64,000 nt of DNA from Merluccius polli (GCA_030340625.1 JAOPHQ010005419.1:77501-141500), one strand, 5' to 3'. Shown: positions 34,430-45,042, counted from the stretch's first letter. Notes: generated by a model from the sequence alone, not told the origin. A program made the numbers and translations.

Positions 34430-35649
34430 CACTCACCGGCCACTTTATTAGGTACACCTTGCTAGTACCGGGTTGGACCCGCTTTTGCCTTCAGAACTGC
34501 CTTAATCCTTCGTGGCACAGATTCAACAAGGTACTGGAAACATTCCTCAGAGAGTTTGGTCCATATTGACATGATAGCATCACGCAGTTGCTGCAGATTT
34601 GTCGGCTGCACATCCATGATGCGAATCCCCCGTTCCACCACATCCCAAAGGTGCTCTATTGGATTGAGATCTGGTGACTGTGGAGGCCATTTGAGTATAG
34701 TGAACTCATTGTCATGTTCAAGAAACCAGTCTGAGATGATTCGCGCTTTATGACATGGCGCGTTATCCTGCTGGAAGTAGCCATTAGAAGATGGGTACAC
34801 TGTGGTCATAAAGGGATGGACATGGTCAGCAACAATACTCAGGTAGTCTGTGGCTTTAACACGATGCTCAATTGGTACTAATAAGCCCAAAGTGTGCCAG
34901 GAAAATATCCCCCACACCATTACACCACCACCACCAGCCTGAACCGTTGATACAAGGCAGGATGGATCCATGCTTTCATGTTGTTGACGCCAAATTCTGA
35001 CCCTACCATCCGAATGTCGCAGCAGAAATCGAGACTCATCAGACCAGGCAACGTTTTTCCAATCTTCGATTGTCCAATTTTGGTGAGCCTGTGCGAATTG
35101 TAGCCTCAGTTTCCTGTTCTTAGCTGACAGGAGTGGCACCCGGTGTGGTCTTCTGCTGCTGTAGCCCATCTGCCTCAAGGTTCGACGTGTTGTGCGTTCA
35201 GAGATGCTCTTCTGCATACCTCTGTTGTAACGAGTGGTTATTTGAGTTACAGTTGCCTTTCTATCAGCTCGAACCAGTCTGGCCATTCTCCTCTGACCTC
35301 TAGCATCAACAAGGCATTTGCGCCCACAGAACTGCCGCTCACTGGATATTTTCTCTTTTTCGGAGCATTCTCTGTAAACCCTAGAGATGGTTGTGCGTGA
35401 AAATCCCAGTAGATCAGCAGTCTCTGAAATACTCAGACCAGCCCGTCTGGCACCAACAACCATGCCACGTTCAAAGTCACTTAAATCACCTTTCTTCCCC
35501 ATTCTGATGCTCGGTTTGAACTGCAGCAGATCGTCCTGACCATGTCTACATGCCTAAATGCATTGAGTTGCTGCCATGTGATTGGCTGATTAGAAATTTG
35601 CGTTAACGAGCAGTTGGACAGGTGTACCTAATAAAGTGGCCGGTGAGTG
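34430..35649 (-). mobile_element. Tc1/mariner transposon (DD36E type), 1220 bp, apparently complete
   Basis: The termini start CACTCACCGGCCACTTTATT and are perfect inverted repeats for about 30 bp, flanked by TA on both sides (34428-34429 and 35650-35651), the target duplication of this superfamily. One uninterrupted transposase frame fills the element. The spacing of the last two catalytic residues is 36, not the 34 of classic Tc1, which matches the described DD36E/Incomer group. The element sits in the last ldlrap1 intron, in the same orientation as that gene. Confidence 0.93.
34462..35502 (-). CDS. Tc1/mariner transposase, 346 aa, intact
   Basis: The enzyme would bind the terminal inverted repeats and move the element by cut and paste in the nucleus. 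The N-terminal third carries two helix-turn-helix units, the first at about residues 8-45 (ERGMVVGARRAGLSISETAD, then LLGFSRTTISRVY). The basic stretch around 105-122 (RTTRRTLRQMGYSSRRPHR) covers the second unit's end and linker. Catalytic acids are Asp155 in WSDESRF, Asp246 in QQDNAPCH and Glu283 in SPDLNPIEHLW. GGGG at about 190-193 is the glycine-rich box. The start ATG at 35502 follows TTCAAACCGAGCATCAGA and begins MGKKGDLSDFERGMVV, as in related fish elements. There is no stop or frameshift, so the copy could be recent or active. Confidence 0.93.
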   Translation of the reverse strand: MGKKGDLSDFERGMVVGARRAGLSISETADLLGFSRTTISRVYRECSEKEKISSERQFCGRKCLVDARGQRRMARLVRADRKATVTQITTRYNRGMQKSISERTTRRTLRQMGYSSRRPHRVPLLSAKNRKLRLQFAQAHQNWTIEDWKNVAWSDESRFLLRHSDGRVRIWRQQHESMDPSCLVSTVQAGGGGVMVWGIFSWHTLGLLVPIEHRVKATDYLSIVADHVHPFMTTVYPSSNGYFQQDNAPCHKARIISDWFLEHDNEFTILKWPPQSPDLNPIEHLWDVVERGIRIMDVQPTNLQQLRDAIMSIWTKLSEECFQYLVESVPRRIKAVLKAKAGPTRY

Positions 35650-35727
35650 TATATAAAACATGGACAATGTGTATAATTATATAGCCACTGACAAAATGCC
35701 AAGTTACCAAAAACCGATAGAAATGTA

Positions 35728-36012
35728 TATTGTACAACGCATTTGAAGAGCTCTTTTCCAAAACGCATTAAACACCAAATTTAAAAAAATGAGTTTATTA
35801 TGCCATTTTGCTGTGCACTGAACCTATTCACTGCTCCATCAACATTTCACGCCAAATCACTATATTTCCTTGTTTAAAATGTACTGCAAGATGCCGTTTC
35901 TAACCAAAACATGTGTGGGTCTAGGTAAAAGAATGTGTTTTCCTGAAAACTCTCAAAATGGATTTAATGCGTTTTGGAAAAGAGCTCTTCATTTGTACAA
36001 TATACAAAAGAT
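35728..36012. mobile_element. Inverted-repeat element next to the Tc1 copy
   Basis: GTATATTGTACAACGCATTT then GAAGAGCTCTTTTCC and AAAACGCATTAAA on the left are mirrored at 35957-36005 by TTTAATGCGTTTTGG, AAAAGAGCTCTTC and TTTGTACAATATAC. The arms are about 45 bp and the inner part is about 180 bp with no coding potential recognised. It resembles a MITE or fold-back element. Confidence 0.65.
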
Positions 36013-36110
36013 ATTTCATGTTGTATTGCGTATCTACACAGACTGCAGGGGGTACCATTACGCACTTGGGGAGGACAATAAGCATCTAGAATAACACACA
36101 CACACACTAC

Positions 36111-36145
36111 CTTAAGAATGCATCTTCAAGGCCGTCCTCCACGTC
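36111..36145 (-). CDS. ldlrap1: ldlrap1 35-nt exon: acidic AP-2-binding segment
   Basis: On the minus strand TGTCTCAACAG precedes GACGTGGAGGACGGC..., and GTAGTG follows after TTAAG. The exon enters in phase 0 and leaves with two bases (AG). It reads DVEDGLEDAFL plus the first two bases of Arg, matching ELDDGLDEAFSR of mammalian ARH. That acidic stretch with Phe is the core of the helix that binds the AP-2 beta appendage. The preceding residue, from the upstream exon, is Trp as in mammals. A TG repeat begins right after the donor. It was found by similarity and phase; no long frame marks it. Confidence 0.78.
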
Positions 36146-37489
36146 CTGTTGAGACACAAAACAACAAACATCCATCAATCATCAGTTGATATCCCGCTTT
36201 TCGTGCACAACGTCAAAACAAAGTACCTATTATGGGTAACAACGCAACAAGAACAAGAAATGAGTTTAAGATAATATCAAATGAAAAACTGGAATCACAA
36301 AGAGACATTTGTAAAAGAAAATAGTGCGGGCTGCTTGACTGGAAGAAGGACAAAGTTAAAGATAAGAAGCGTTTGAAGAAGATTTTGTTTCAAAAAACAT
36401 AAATCACGTTAAAGTGTCCCGTGGCTAATTCTGAACCGACGCCATATCCCTTTATCATCGGCCCTTCAAGCGCCACATCTCTCGTTATCTCTCGCCGCGC
36501 GACCGGCGAGGCTCTCCTCGCGTCGGCTACATAGGAGGCTGATCTCGTTTCGCGCCGCCACCATATTACCCGCCAAATGAGGCTGTGGAAAATGTTTTAT
36601 GGCGAAAACCTCTCCGCTTCGATGTTATATCGATACTTCACATGCCATTTCCACGGCGATGCTCCATTATTTATGGCCCGCACTTGGGGAGCGTCGGCGC
36701 ATTAGAAGAGCCGCATTGATCGAGAAGGGCTGACTGGCCCCGCATCTCATTGCTAGGCATTGAAAAGGCTCTTTTCCTCCTTCTTCCGCAAACCGGGCCC
36801 ACGTGAAAGGAATATTAATTATGAAGGAAACCGAATCGATGGAGAAGACGGCGGAGGAGGCTGCAAGCGCGTACGTAGGAGACGGCTGCGCTGGCTGAAT
36901 CAGAGCACATTGTCCCGGAGGACTTCTTTAAACTAGACTAGCGCGTGCTTTAACTCGCTGCTCAGGGGGATGCAGGGCCGAGCGGACGGAGAGGATATAT
37001 GGCGCTACCTTGTGGCGTGCAGCTGTACATACAGAAATAACAAAATCATAAGTTAAGGAGGCTAACCAAAGAAAAAAAAGAAACTATTCTCGACTACCAT
37101 CTTGATTATTAATAGTCAGAATACATAATGACTAGAATAGATTTTGAAGCTGCTACAAGCAAGTTAAATGGGATTTCATTTACTAATAGCCATGTAAGCA
37201 GTTCCAACCATCAATCGAATCTACTATTTACATCATGTATCAGACGCTTTTATCAAAAGGGACCTACAGGACATTGGGGATCGAACCCAGAACCTTTCGG
37301 GTTGTCCTTTTGGGTTGTCACTGGACTATCCTGCCCCCCCCCACCCCAGGGTCTAACTTTAATCAAGCGTCACCTGGACTGTGAGAGGGAGACAGAAACC
37401 CCAGAACCCTGAAACTCTGGGTCAGAGTCTGAATCTGAGTCTGGGTCCCCCCCCGCCGCCCCCCAAGGGTTCGGTTCTGCCCTACATAC
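36146..37489 (-). other. ldlrap1: ldlrap1 intron with a CpG-rich unique block
   Basis: 36420-36920 is clearly richer in CpG than the surroundings (CTCGCCGCGCGACCGGCGAG near 36490) and includes AT-rich homeodomain-like sites such as CATTATTTATGG and ATTAATTATGAAG. There is no reading frame of note. An enhancer is conceivable but unproven. A SINE copy fills 37215-37335. Confidence 0.45.
37215..37335 (-). mobile_element. tRNA-derived SINE copy
   Basis: The tail CAGACGCTTTTATCAAAAGG is followed by ACATTGGGGATCGAACCCAG with the B box and AACCTTTCGGGTTGT, then CACTGGACTATCCTGCC. The middle part is deleted. Confidence 0.75.
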
Positions 37490-37617
37490 CCAGGAGTCGT
37501 GTTTGATTGGCCGTCGCCGCGCGGGGTTGCTACGCGGCGACAGCAGACTCAACGAGGCGGCGAAGAAGGGCCGGCGAGGTCTCTCCTCCAGGCCGGCCGG
37601 TCTGTGTGTCTCTGGGT
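37490..37617 (-). CDS. ldlrap1: ldlrap1 tail exon
   Basis: The acceptor is a pure CT microsatellite ending CTCTCTCAG, and the donor is CTCCTGG with GTATGT. It enters in phase 1 and leaves in phase 0 after 42 codons; this is the only frame open across the whole segment, and it fits both neighbours. The reading includes PETHRPAGLEERPRRPFF and SLSLLSPRSNPARRRPIKHD, ending SW directly before DVEDGLEDAF, as mammalian ARH has VVW before ELDDGLDEAF. The LLDLE clathrin box expected in this part of the tail is not there. The sequence is basic and proline-rich, with high GC. The exon call rests on phase, splice sites and the Trp junction, not on strong similarity. Confidence 0.62.
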
Positions 37618-37620
37618 CTG

Positions 37621-37641
37621 AGAGAGAGAGAGAGAGAGAGA
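37621..37641. repeat. (GA)n tract that is the exon's polypyrimidine tract
   Basis: Ten to eleven GA units on plus; CT on the ldlrap1 strand, touching the acceptor AG. Confidence 0.9.
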
Positions 37642-37659
37642 GACAGGCATGTCGAACAC

Positions 37660-37722
37660 AGAGGGAGGGAGGGAGGGAGGGAGGGAGGGAGGGAGGGAGG
37701 GAGGGAGGGAGGGAGGGAGGGG
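37660..37722. repeat. (GGGA)n microsatellite
   Basis: About 15 GGGA units. Confidence 0.95.
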
Positions 37723-37840
37723 GAGAGACAGAGACAGAGGTTCAAACAGAGAGAGAGACAGAAAAAAACAGATATACAAAAGTTGTTTTTGTAGTTTTGT
37801 AAAGAACCACCAAAGCAGGGGAACATTCGCTCTAGGCTTT

Positions 37841-37954
<114 letters not shown>

Positions 37955-38331
37955 AAGTGGTTTGTGTGGCATTACCAGAATGAGTAATAAATAGAGACAT
38001 CAGATTTGTGTGGGAAAGGATCGATGTCTTACAGACACACAGCACCCACCTAGGGATTACTCCAAGGTCATAACTGAATTAGGTTTCACCATCTGGCTCC
38101 CTGAGTAAATGGTCTTATTCATTACCAAGCCTTGAAATGTAATTAAAATTGACACTTCATTCAATACCATTGGTCACCATGGTAGAATGGGTCACCATTC
38201 GTCCCAGCTGTATTTTTAACCGGAACAAACAGATAAACCCATTACTCCTTGGGTAGCTTTTGTATACTTTGTGGCGATTTGCTTTTTTCTTTGTATATTT
38301 TTTTGTTCGATGGTAACTGCGGTGAGAAAAA

Positions 38332-38334
<3 letters not shown>

Positions 38335-38370
<36 letters not shown>
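38335..38370. repeat. (CAG)12 trinucleotide repeat beside a splice donor
   Basis: Twelve uninterrupted CAG units (CTG on the ldlrap1 strand) start 15 bases into the intron after the donor at 38385-38384. Confidence 0.95.
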
Positions 38371-38372
<2 letters not shown>

Positions 38373-38385
38373 CCTGGCGGTCTAC

Positions 38386-38472
38386 CTGCTGAAACACAGC
38401 GGGGGTCTGACGGCTGTGTTGTTGCGTCGACGGCCGGACAGGAACAGCACGTCCTGACCTTCTTGCTTTTGT
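38386..38472 (-). CDS. ldlrap1: ldlrap1 exon after the PTB domain
   Basis: The acceptor is CT-rich and ends GATGTGCGTAG, and the donor is CAGCAG with GTAGAC. Length 87, phase 1 in and out, matching both neighbours. It reads DKSKKVRTCCSCPAVDATTQ then PSDPRCVSA. The lysine-rich start after WEIAQE matches WQVSKEEKEKREK of mammalian ARH; the rest is unlike it and has an unusual Cys cluster. A different frame of the same DNA reads EGQDVLFLSG, reminiscent of the mammalian QEGGDVLG, which could mean an old frameshift; this is uncertain. Confidence 0.58.
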
Positions 38473-39045
38473 CTACGCACATCAAGAATGGAGAGACGGA
38501 GAGATGGAGAGACGGAGAGACTGAGCTGAGGCGATCCGACCGCTGAAATGCACTCAGGACAACTCATCACAAGGAAACACACATTTTGTCTTTCTACGCC
38601 TTTTCATTTCACTTGCACTAAAGCGCAATCACCTGCATCACTGTGGTTATTACGTGTATGACACGTGTGTATATGTGTGTGTGTGTACGTGTATATTATA
38701 TTGATGCATATCACAATCTGGCGTGGATGGATGGGTGTTTTTAGCTTTAGCATTGAATTTCAAACACTATGATTGACAGGTACCATGTCTGACCTGGCTG
38801 ATGTACTGTGATTCCTACAGCTAGTCTGTGTTCATACAGCTTGGCCTTAGCCTCTCCATTCATAATTAAACAGGTTTAAATGTCAACTCCGTAAGGGGAC
38901 CTTATTTCACCAGCAGGTGCAATCAGGTAGCCATTAAAAGCCATTTCCAAACTCTACCCACCAGCTCATACCCATTGTAATAACTGCTAGGCTGATCAAT
39001 CACACCTGGTGGTAAAACAGGGGCGATTCAAGCGGTGGTACTCAC

Positions 39046-39118
39046 CTTCCTGAGCGATCTCCCACAGATCGAGGGCCACTTTAAAAGCCTGGGCTACGGT
39101 TAACGTCACGGCCTGAGC
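39046..39118 (-). CDS. ldlrap1: ldlrap1 exon: C-terminal helix of PTB domain
   Basis: The acceptor GGGGTCCACAACACAGGG... reads on minus as CCCCAG before GCTCAG, and the donor is GGAAG with GTGAGT. Phase 0 in, phase 1 out, 24 codons. The reading AQAVTLTVAQAFKVALDLWE then IAQE is nearly identical to the mammalian ARH helix (AQAVTLTVAQAFKVAFEFWQ), which packs against the PTB beta sandwich and closes the peptide-binding groove. High-confidence identification. Confidence 0.95.
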
Positions 39119-39489
39119 CTGGGGTCCACAACACAGGGGGGAGAGGAGGAGGACGGCGTGGTTTGGTTTGATTGGTTTTATTATATTTCTCATCAATTTG
39201 TTATCCTTGCAGTTATGTGATATAAGGTATAAGCAGGCAGTTTGAATGTGAACATTTCAAACATGGTACGTACATATAACATTTTTTTTTTTAAAAAGGG
39301 TTGACATTTTTTAATGAACGTCATCTGGAGTATGAGGCGCTTCAAGACAGTGGAGCCCTGTCTCCACCAGATGGCGCCATAAACCATCTAAGTAAATGTA
39401 ATGCATTATTTTCTGGACAATTTTTGTCCTCAAACCCCATTTTGTTCAGTGAGTAAGTATAAAAAACCTTGTCACGATTGCACACTTAC

Positions 39490-39604
39490 GATTTTCTTCT
39501 TCTGGCAGAGGAAAGCGTGGCACTCCAAGGTTTCGTTAAACGGACTCTGAGAGACGTAGGCAAACACCTTGTCCTGAGTTTTATCTGCAGTGCAGTAGGA
39601 GATT
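39490..39604 (-). CDS. ldlrap1: ldlrap1 exon: PTB domain core
   Basis: The acceptor is CTTCACTCCAG and the donor is AAAATC with GTAAGT. It takes two bases from the previous exon to complete Arg and leaves in phase 0 after 38 codons. The reading ISYCTADKTQDKVFAYVSQS then PFNETLECHAFLCQKKKI is the PTB strand pair known from ARH (ISYCTADKMHDKVFAYIAQS, ECHAFLC). This edge forms much of the groove for FxNPxY peptides. It sits 371 bases from the next exon, and 6.6 kb from the one before. Confidence 0.96.
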
Positions 39605-41528
39605 CTGGAGTGAAGGGAATAGATGACACACAGGGCTTTGTTCAAAAATCAATTGGACAGAGAAAACAAAGACCTCCGATTACCGGTTCAGATAGGAGAA
39701 GAGAGAATACATATAATAAAAGAGGATAAAAATAACTTGATTTGCCTTTTTTTGGTCACAGACAAATAGTAAGCCATTTATAATGTAAACCGATAGAATT
39801 ATCATGTTGTAATCGATCCAAACAAACAGTCTATACAGTCAATATCATACGAGTAGTACCAATAATCGGTATCGTGACATGCTATAGTAGGATAATAAGA
39901 TTTATGACTTTAATATAAAATCCCAGACAGGAAATTCGGGGGAGTGATCTTATCCTCTATATACTAATCAGTGAAAAGAGATTAGCACCCCATTAGCATT
40001 AGCATGCACAGCCTGTTGCACGCCTCTATCCTCAAGCAAATATATTCAGAACCAGCTGTGAGGAGAGGTTGGATGGACGTGAGGCAGGCTGAAGGTGGGA
40101 CAGATGGACAGGAACGGCAGCACCGAACCGGGCCCCCTGGGGCCGCTGAAGTGCTGCTGATGCATCAACTTTCATTGACAACCACTTGAACGTTAATTAA
40201 TTCAGACATCCCGTTTTAGAGATGAGAGCGAGGGTCGAATTTCCTTCAACTCTGTAGAGATGGCATCACATATGAACGACGCCTACGTTCGTGCCATTTA
40301 GGTAGATAGGTAGTTTAAATACACGATACAGTGATTTATCAGGCACCGTTATCCAAAGCTTCTTGGTGAAATCAGATACATGTCAGGCAGAGGGTGGATG
40401 CCTACAGGCAGGGTCCAGCATTTACACTTGAGACGTCTTTTTATCTGCCAGAGTGGAAATATCTACCGAGCCAAGCAATAGTTTTTATATGTAACCCTGG
40501 ATTTGTGTTCGCTTTATGCTGGTCACATTGGGGATCAAAACCAACAGCGTTCCCCCGAGGAGCCGAACGCCCCAGCCATTACCCTCTCCTGTCCCGGAGA
40601 TAAATACATATGAAAACTAAAAGTGCCCACTGGCAGGCTAATATATATAGTTTGGAGGGGGAAGACATTTTCGTTGACATATCTGGTCGCTTACCGTCAG
40701 TGTGAACCACACCCCACACGCCCCAATGCCCATACTGAAGATATAATATCTGGATGTTAAATAAATCCAATTATCTGTGTTGCCGGTGACAGTCATGACG
40801 GCTGCTTGTCCGGTAGCTGTGTTAAAAAGTAATCTCCACAAGACCCCCCACAGACAGCCTGCAGGTGTACTGACTCACACACAGAATACAAAACACCATC
40901 TATCTTTTGCCATCTTTCCTATAACAAGTGGCATTGGCAGAAACCTGTATTGAATCAGTTGTACACATTTCACCATTGTGCACCAGAAGAAAAAAATGGT
41001 GCACGTTTTTAGCTGTTTTTACCAGAAGAAATATCAGTTTTCATTAGTAGTTCTTTGCAGTTCTATAAACAGGAATAACGGGTCATGGCACCGAGAAAAG
41101 ATGCAACTACGGCAGAAGATTTTGTTATTGCTAACCCTATAATATATATAATATAATATAATACATTTTGATTATTATGTATTAAAGGGCGTACTCCAAA
41201 AATGGTTCAATATTTGTAATGTAGATTCGACTTAAAAATGCATAAACAACAACAACCACAACATCAAAGATCACTCCATGAGCCCAGCTACAGGTGGCGT
41301 GGCTTTCTCATTATTACACCGTGAAAAGAAAAGTTATTTTTAGAATAATTCATTAACCAGTGGATCTGCTGGGAGCGCGCCTGCCCTGGGTGGTTTGCAA
41401 ATCACATGCAAAAACATAAACAGTGATTCATGAAGTTATTCATAATAAACATACCAAAGCACTCGCACGCTTATGACCCCATTCATGTTTTGCGCCTCGA
41501 CATAAAAAAAAAAAATACAAATCAAGTG

Positions 41529-41530
<2 letters not shown>

Positions 41531-41576
<46 letters not shown>
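41531..41576. repeat. (TA)n microsatellite
   Basis: About 23 TA units. Confidence 0.95.
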
Positions 41577-41578
<2 letters not shown>

Positions 41579-43048
41579 TAATTAATCTACTAGTGGGCCA
41601 TATCTACAATTAGTAAAAGTGGGTACGATGGCTGACCCACATACGATATGAATACCTGTTCTCACATATCTGTGTTTTTAACCATTCTATCAAGTTATAG
41701 TTTTTTCCCACCCACCCCAGACAAAGTACATGAAGCAAAGTTGAAAACAAGACGACCTATTTAAGCTATATGTTATATAACTTGCTATGGTAACTTTTTT
41801 GTATACAACATTGACTTGATTGACTTAAGTTGTACGTACAAGCCAATGCATTGAAACTATTAGGCTGCTGTACTACTGTAGGATGTACATTTTTTGACAT
41901 GGTATATGGTAGTATATAGAAGTATATAATACATATATAAATACAAGGAGCCTGTCAACATTTAGCATAATTGATAAGCATATGTATAGATAAACAACTG
42001 AAAAATAGCGATTAGGAGTTAACCTTTTGACTCAGATATCTACAGCTACAACAATGGTGATGGTTTTTGCGTTCATGCCTAAAAGATGATGTTAGCCGCA
42101 CCTCAAATGCATTATCAATATTATCGTTCACAAGAGAAAGAAATTACAAACGTACAAAATACAGTTGCCAGCTGCAAATTTAAATTGTCCAATCTAGAAT
42201 CTGTCGCATATCAAATGTGTTGTACACGTAGGAATAGACTGTTAAATGGTATATTATACAGTACATGACATTATATTAACACACATCATATTAAAAGCAT
42301 GGCAGGGTTGTCATGGCTATGAATTCACTGAAGAATGGCAGTTAAATGCGCTGCTGAGCAAGCGCTTTACCCTGAATGGGGTTTTTGAACGCAGCTTAAT
42401 ATGGGTCACCTAGCTTTTATAACAGTGCAGCGATGTGGGGGAAAAATAGTGCATTGTGTGTACAGCATGAACAAATGGAAAGGAAAGAAAAGAAAATATG
42501 TACCGTTCAGACGTGGCCTTTTGTAAACAAAAAAAACCTTGACAATATTTACGGTTTATGAGCGGCAGTTTTTTTTCTTCATTTTTGGTGTCTATATTTC
42601 ATGCATTTTTTTTGTGTTTGTGCGTGTTTGTCCAGGAATAAAACCCGACGCACAACTCTACACATTTACAAGTCGTAATCCCAAATCCGAATGGCGATTC
42701 TTTCACACCCGGGACCACATCGACGTTGACCGGGGATAAACCTAAATTATTAAAAAATCAATAAATCCCGTGAATTATTGATACGCGCGACACAGCACGA
42801 GTCCTCGCTAAGCTCGCCGAACGGAAAACGAGCCGTCATTCATCATCCCATCAGAAAGGAGGGGCCCCTTTCATCTCAAACAGGGGGGGGAGGGGGCTTT
42901 GATCTCCTGAATGCACACAGCAAATATCACAGTGAGTGACAAGTCGAGGGAAATCGTTATTGTACGGCGCTTTTAATTTCATAAACGCAGCCGCTTCCAC
43001 CTCACACCAATCACTTGTGCAGATGGGACTCCAAACGTACCAGGATGT

Positions 43049-43072
43049 TGTTGTTGTTGTTGTTGTTGTTGG
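43049..43072. repeat. (GTT)n microsatellite
   Basis: Eight GTT units. Confidence 0.9.
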
Positions 43073-43118
43073 TATTTCTCTCTGAAGTGACAGTGATGGG
43101 ATGCATTATTCAATAACC

Positions 43119-43124
43119 CCCCCC

Positions 43125-43210
<86 letters not shown>

Positions 43211-43235
43211 TTGAAGAAGAGTGCACTTCATAGAT

Positions 43236-43267
<32 letters not shown>

Positions 43268-43290
43268 AGAGAGAGAGAGAGAGAGAGAAA
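43119..43290. repeat. Poly-C, (CA)n and (GA)n cluster
   Basis: A C run, about 38 CA units, a 34-bp unique spacer and two GA tracts follow one another. Confidence 0.95.
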
Positions 43291-43362
43291 GCTTTCTGTG
43301 TCCTGTTTGTCACAATAGAAATACGAACTAGAGGTAACTAGAGGCTGAGTGTTCGAGTCGAT

Positions 43363-43364
<2 letters not shown>

Positions 43365-43460
<96 letters not shown>
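43365..43460. repeat. (TG)n microsatellite
   Basis: About 47 TG units. Confidence 0.97.
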
Positions 43461-43572
43461 CACATTACCATATCGTCTGACGCTCAATAGCATTGATCTC
43501 CACGTGGGATTCTCCGAGGGGGATCCTAATTCATATTCGGAACTCACAAGTTCCCTGAAAACGCGTCCCATG

Positions 43573-43718
43573 GTGGGCCTCATTCACCTGGCGGCCATCT
43601 CGGTTCCTTCTTGGTTCTGAACGCCAGGTGGGTGGATGTGGATGGAACTGAATGCGGTGTTGCCATCCACCCACCTAGCGCTTGGAACCAAGATGGCCGC
43701 CAGGTGAACGAGGCCCAT
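43573..43718. repeat. Long imperfect palindrome (about 145 bp)
   Basis: Left arm GGGCCTCATTCACCTGGCGG, CCATCTCGGTTCCTTCTTGG and CGCCAGGTGGGTGGATG pairs with right arm CATCCACCCACCTAGCGCTT, GGAACCAAGATGGCC and GCCAGGTGAACGAGGCCC. Arms are about 55-63 bp and the loop about 25 bp. Probably a fold-back MITE; no clear target duplication. Confidence 0.88.
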
Positions 43719-43879
43719 TGTGTGCCAATCAGCACCGCAGTAGGCGCCATCATCAAACGGTACGTTTCATCTGGGCCCGGGCTTAGCGTGTTGTCAAACC
43801 ACGCTGAACTGCGCCTCCCCGCATAAATTACCGCACACAGTGGAGGTGCCATGAAGACGTTGAGGATTTAAGCCCTTGA

Positions 43880-43882
<3 letters not shown>

Positions 43883-43921
<39 letters not shown>

Positions 43922-43930
43922 GGGGGGGTA
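43883..43930. repeat. (TG)n then poly-G
   Basis: About 18 TG units followed by ten G. Confidence 0.9.
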
Positions 43931-44051
43931 AATCCATCCCATTTGTTTTCTATCCCATAATAAGCTTCATTTCGGAGGAAGGGTTCAGCTGAGTGTGAAC
44001 GTTGCCGAGGCAAAAGGCATTGTGTGAGGAGGTGCATGAATAAACAGTATG

Positions 44052-44174
<123 letters not shown>

Positions 44175-44294
44175 CCACCCATGCATGGCCACATGCTCAT
44201 GTTGTGTCCGATCTGAAGTTTGTTTACTCCATCCATCTATCCCACATCTGATTCTCTTCATCTGTCCGTCTATCCCATAATTAAGTACCCATTC

Positions 44295-44342
44295 ATCCAT
44301 CTAAAGCCTTTTGGATGTCTTGAGAAGTGCTATACAATATAA

Positions 44343-44387
<45 letters not shown>
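44295..44387 (+). mobile_element. LINE 3' end with (ATT)n tail
   Basis: AAAGCCTTTTGGATGTCTTG, AGAAGTGCTATACAATATAA and then about 14 ATT units. A stem-like AGAAGTGCTATA followed by short tandem repeats is the usual 3' end of several fish LINE families (L2/RTE-like). No coding part is attached. Confidence 0.55.
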
Positions 44388-45008
44388 CCGATGCGTGTGG
44401 TGAGGCTGAATGAATTCAGCCTCTACCAGCGGTTAGCAGCGTCCTGAAAAGCTTATTACTTACTTACTTATTCAGCATGGCCGCTTTTTAAAAAACCTTT
44501 AAAGTGAATCCCATAAAAGGGATAAGAAGGTAAAATAATAAATATACCAGTGCAGACCTACATTTGAATAAAAAAATCTGTGGCAAGCAGAAACATTTTG
44601 AGCACTGGTTGAAAATGAAGTGTTGAAGCAACCTGAGATGTTCCAATTATTTTAATTACTATTTTTACTATTATTTCACTTACCCAGGGACCGCGGACTA
44701 CGGGCAGAAAACAGCAATTTTGCCAAAACCTGGTACATTACATTGGTACATTGGTGGTTACCTTGGTATACATAAGGTTAATGTTCCTGTATACATTGTC
44801 CCCGTTCAAATTAAGAAATTCAAATGTTAAATATTTAGATTAAAGTTTGCTCCCGATACGCGGTGCTTCAGAACTAAAAGCCCGGATCCCTGGGAAAAGC
44901 AAGGAGCCCGGCCCATGGTGACCCGACACAGGAGGTGAGGGCGCATACGGTATCTAGGGAGAGAGAGTGGATGAATTTATTACTATCTAGAACAGGAGGG
45001 GGGGGGGG

Positions 45009-45009
<1 letters not shown>

Positions 45010-45041
<32 letters not shown>
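45010..45041. repeat. Poly-G and (GA)n
   Basis: A G run flows into about 15 GA units; CA arrays with variants follow at 45125-45350 and 45485-45532. Confidence 0.85.
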
Positions 45042-45042
<1 letters not shown>

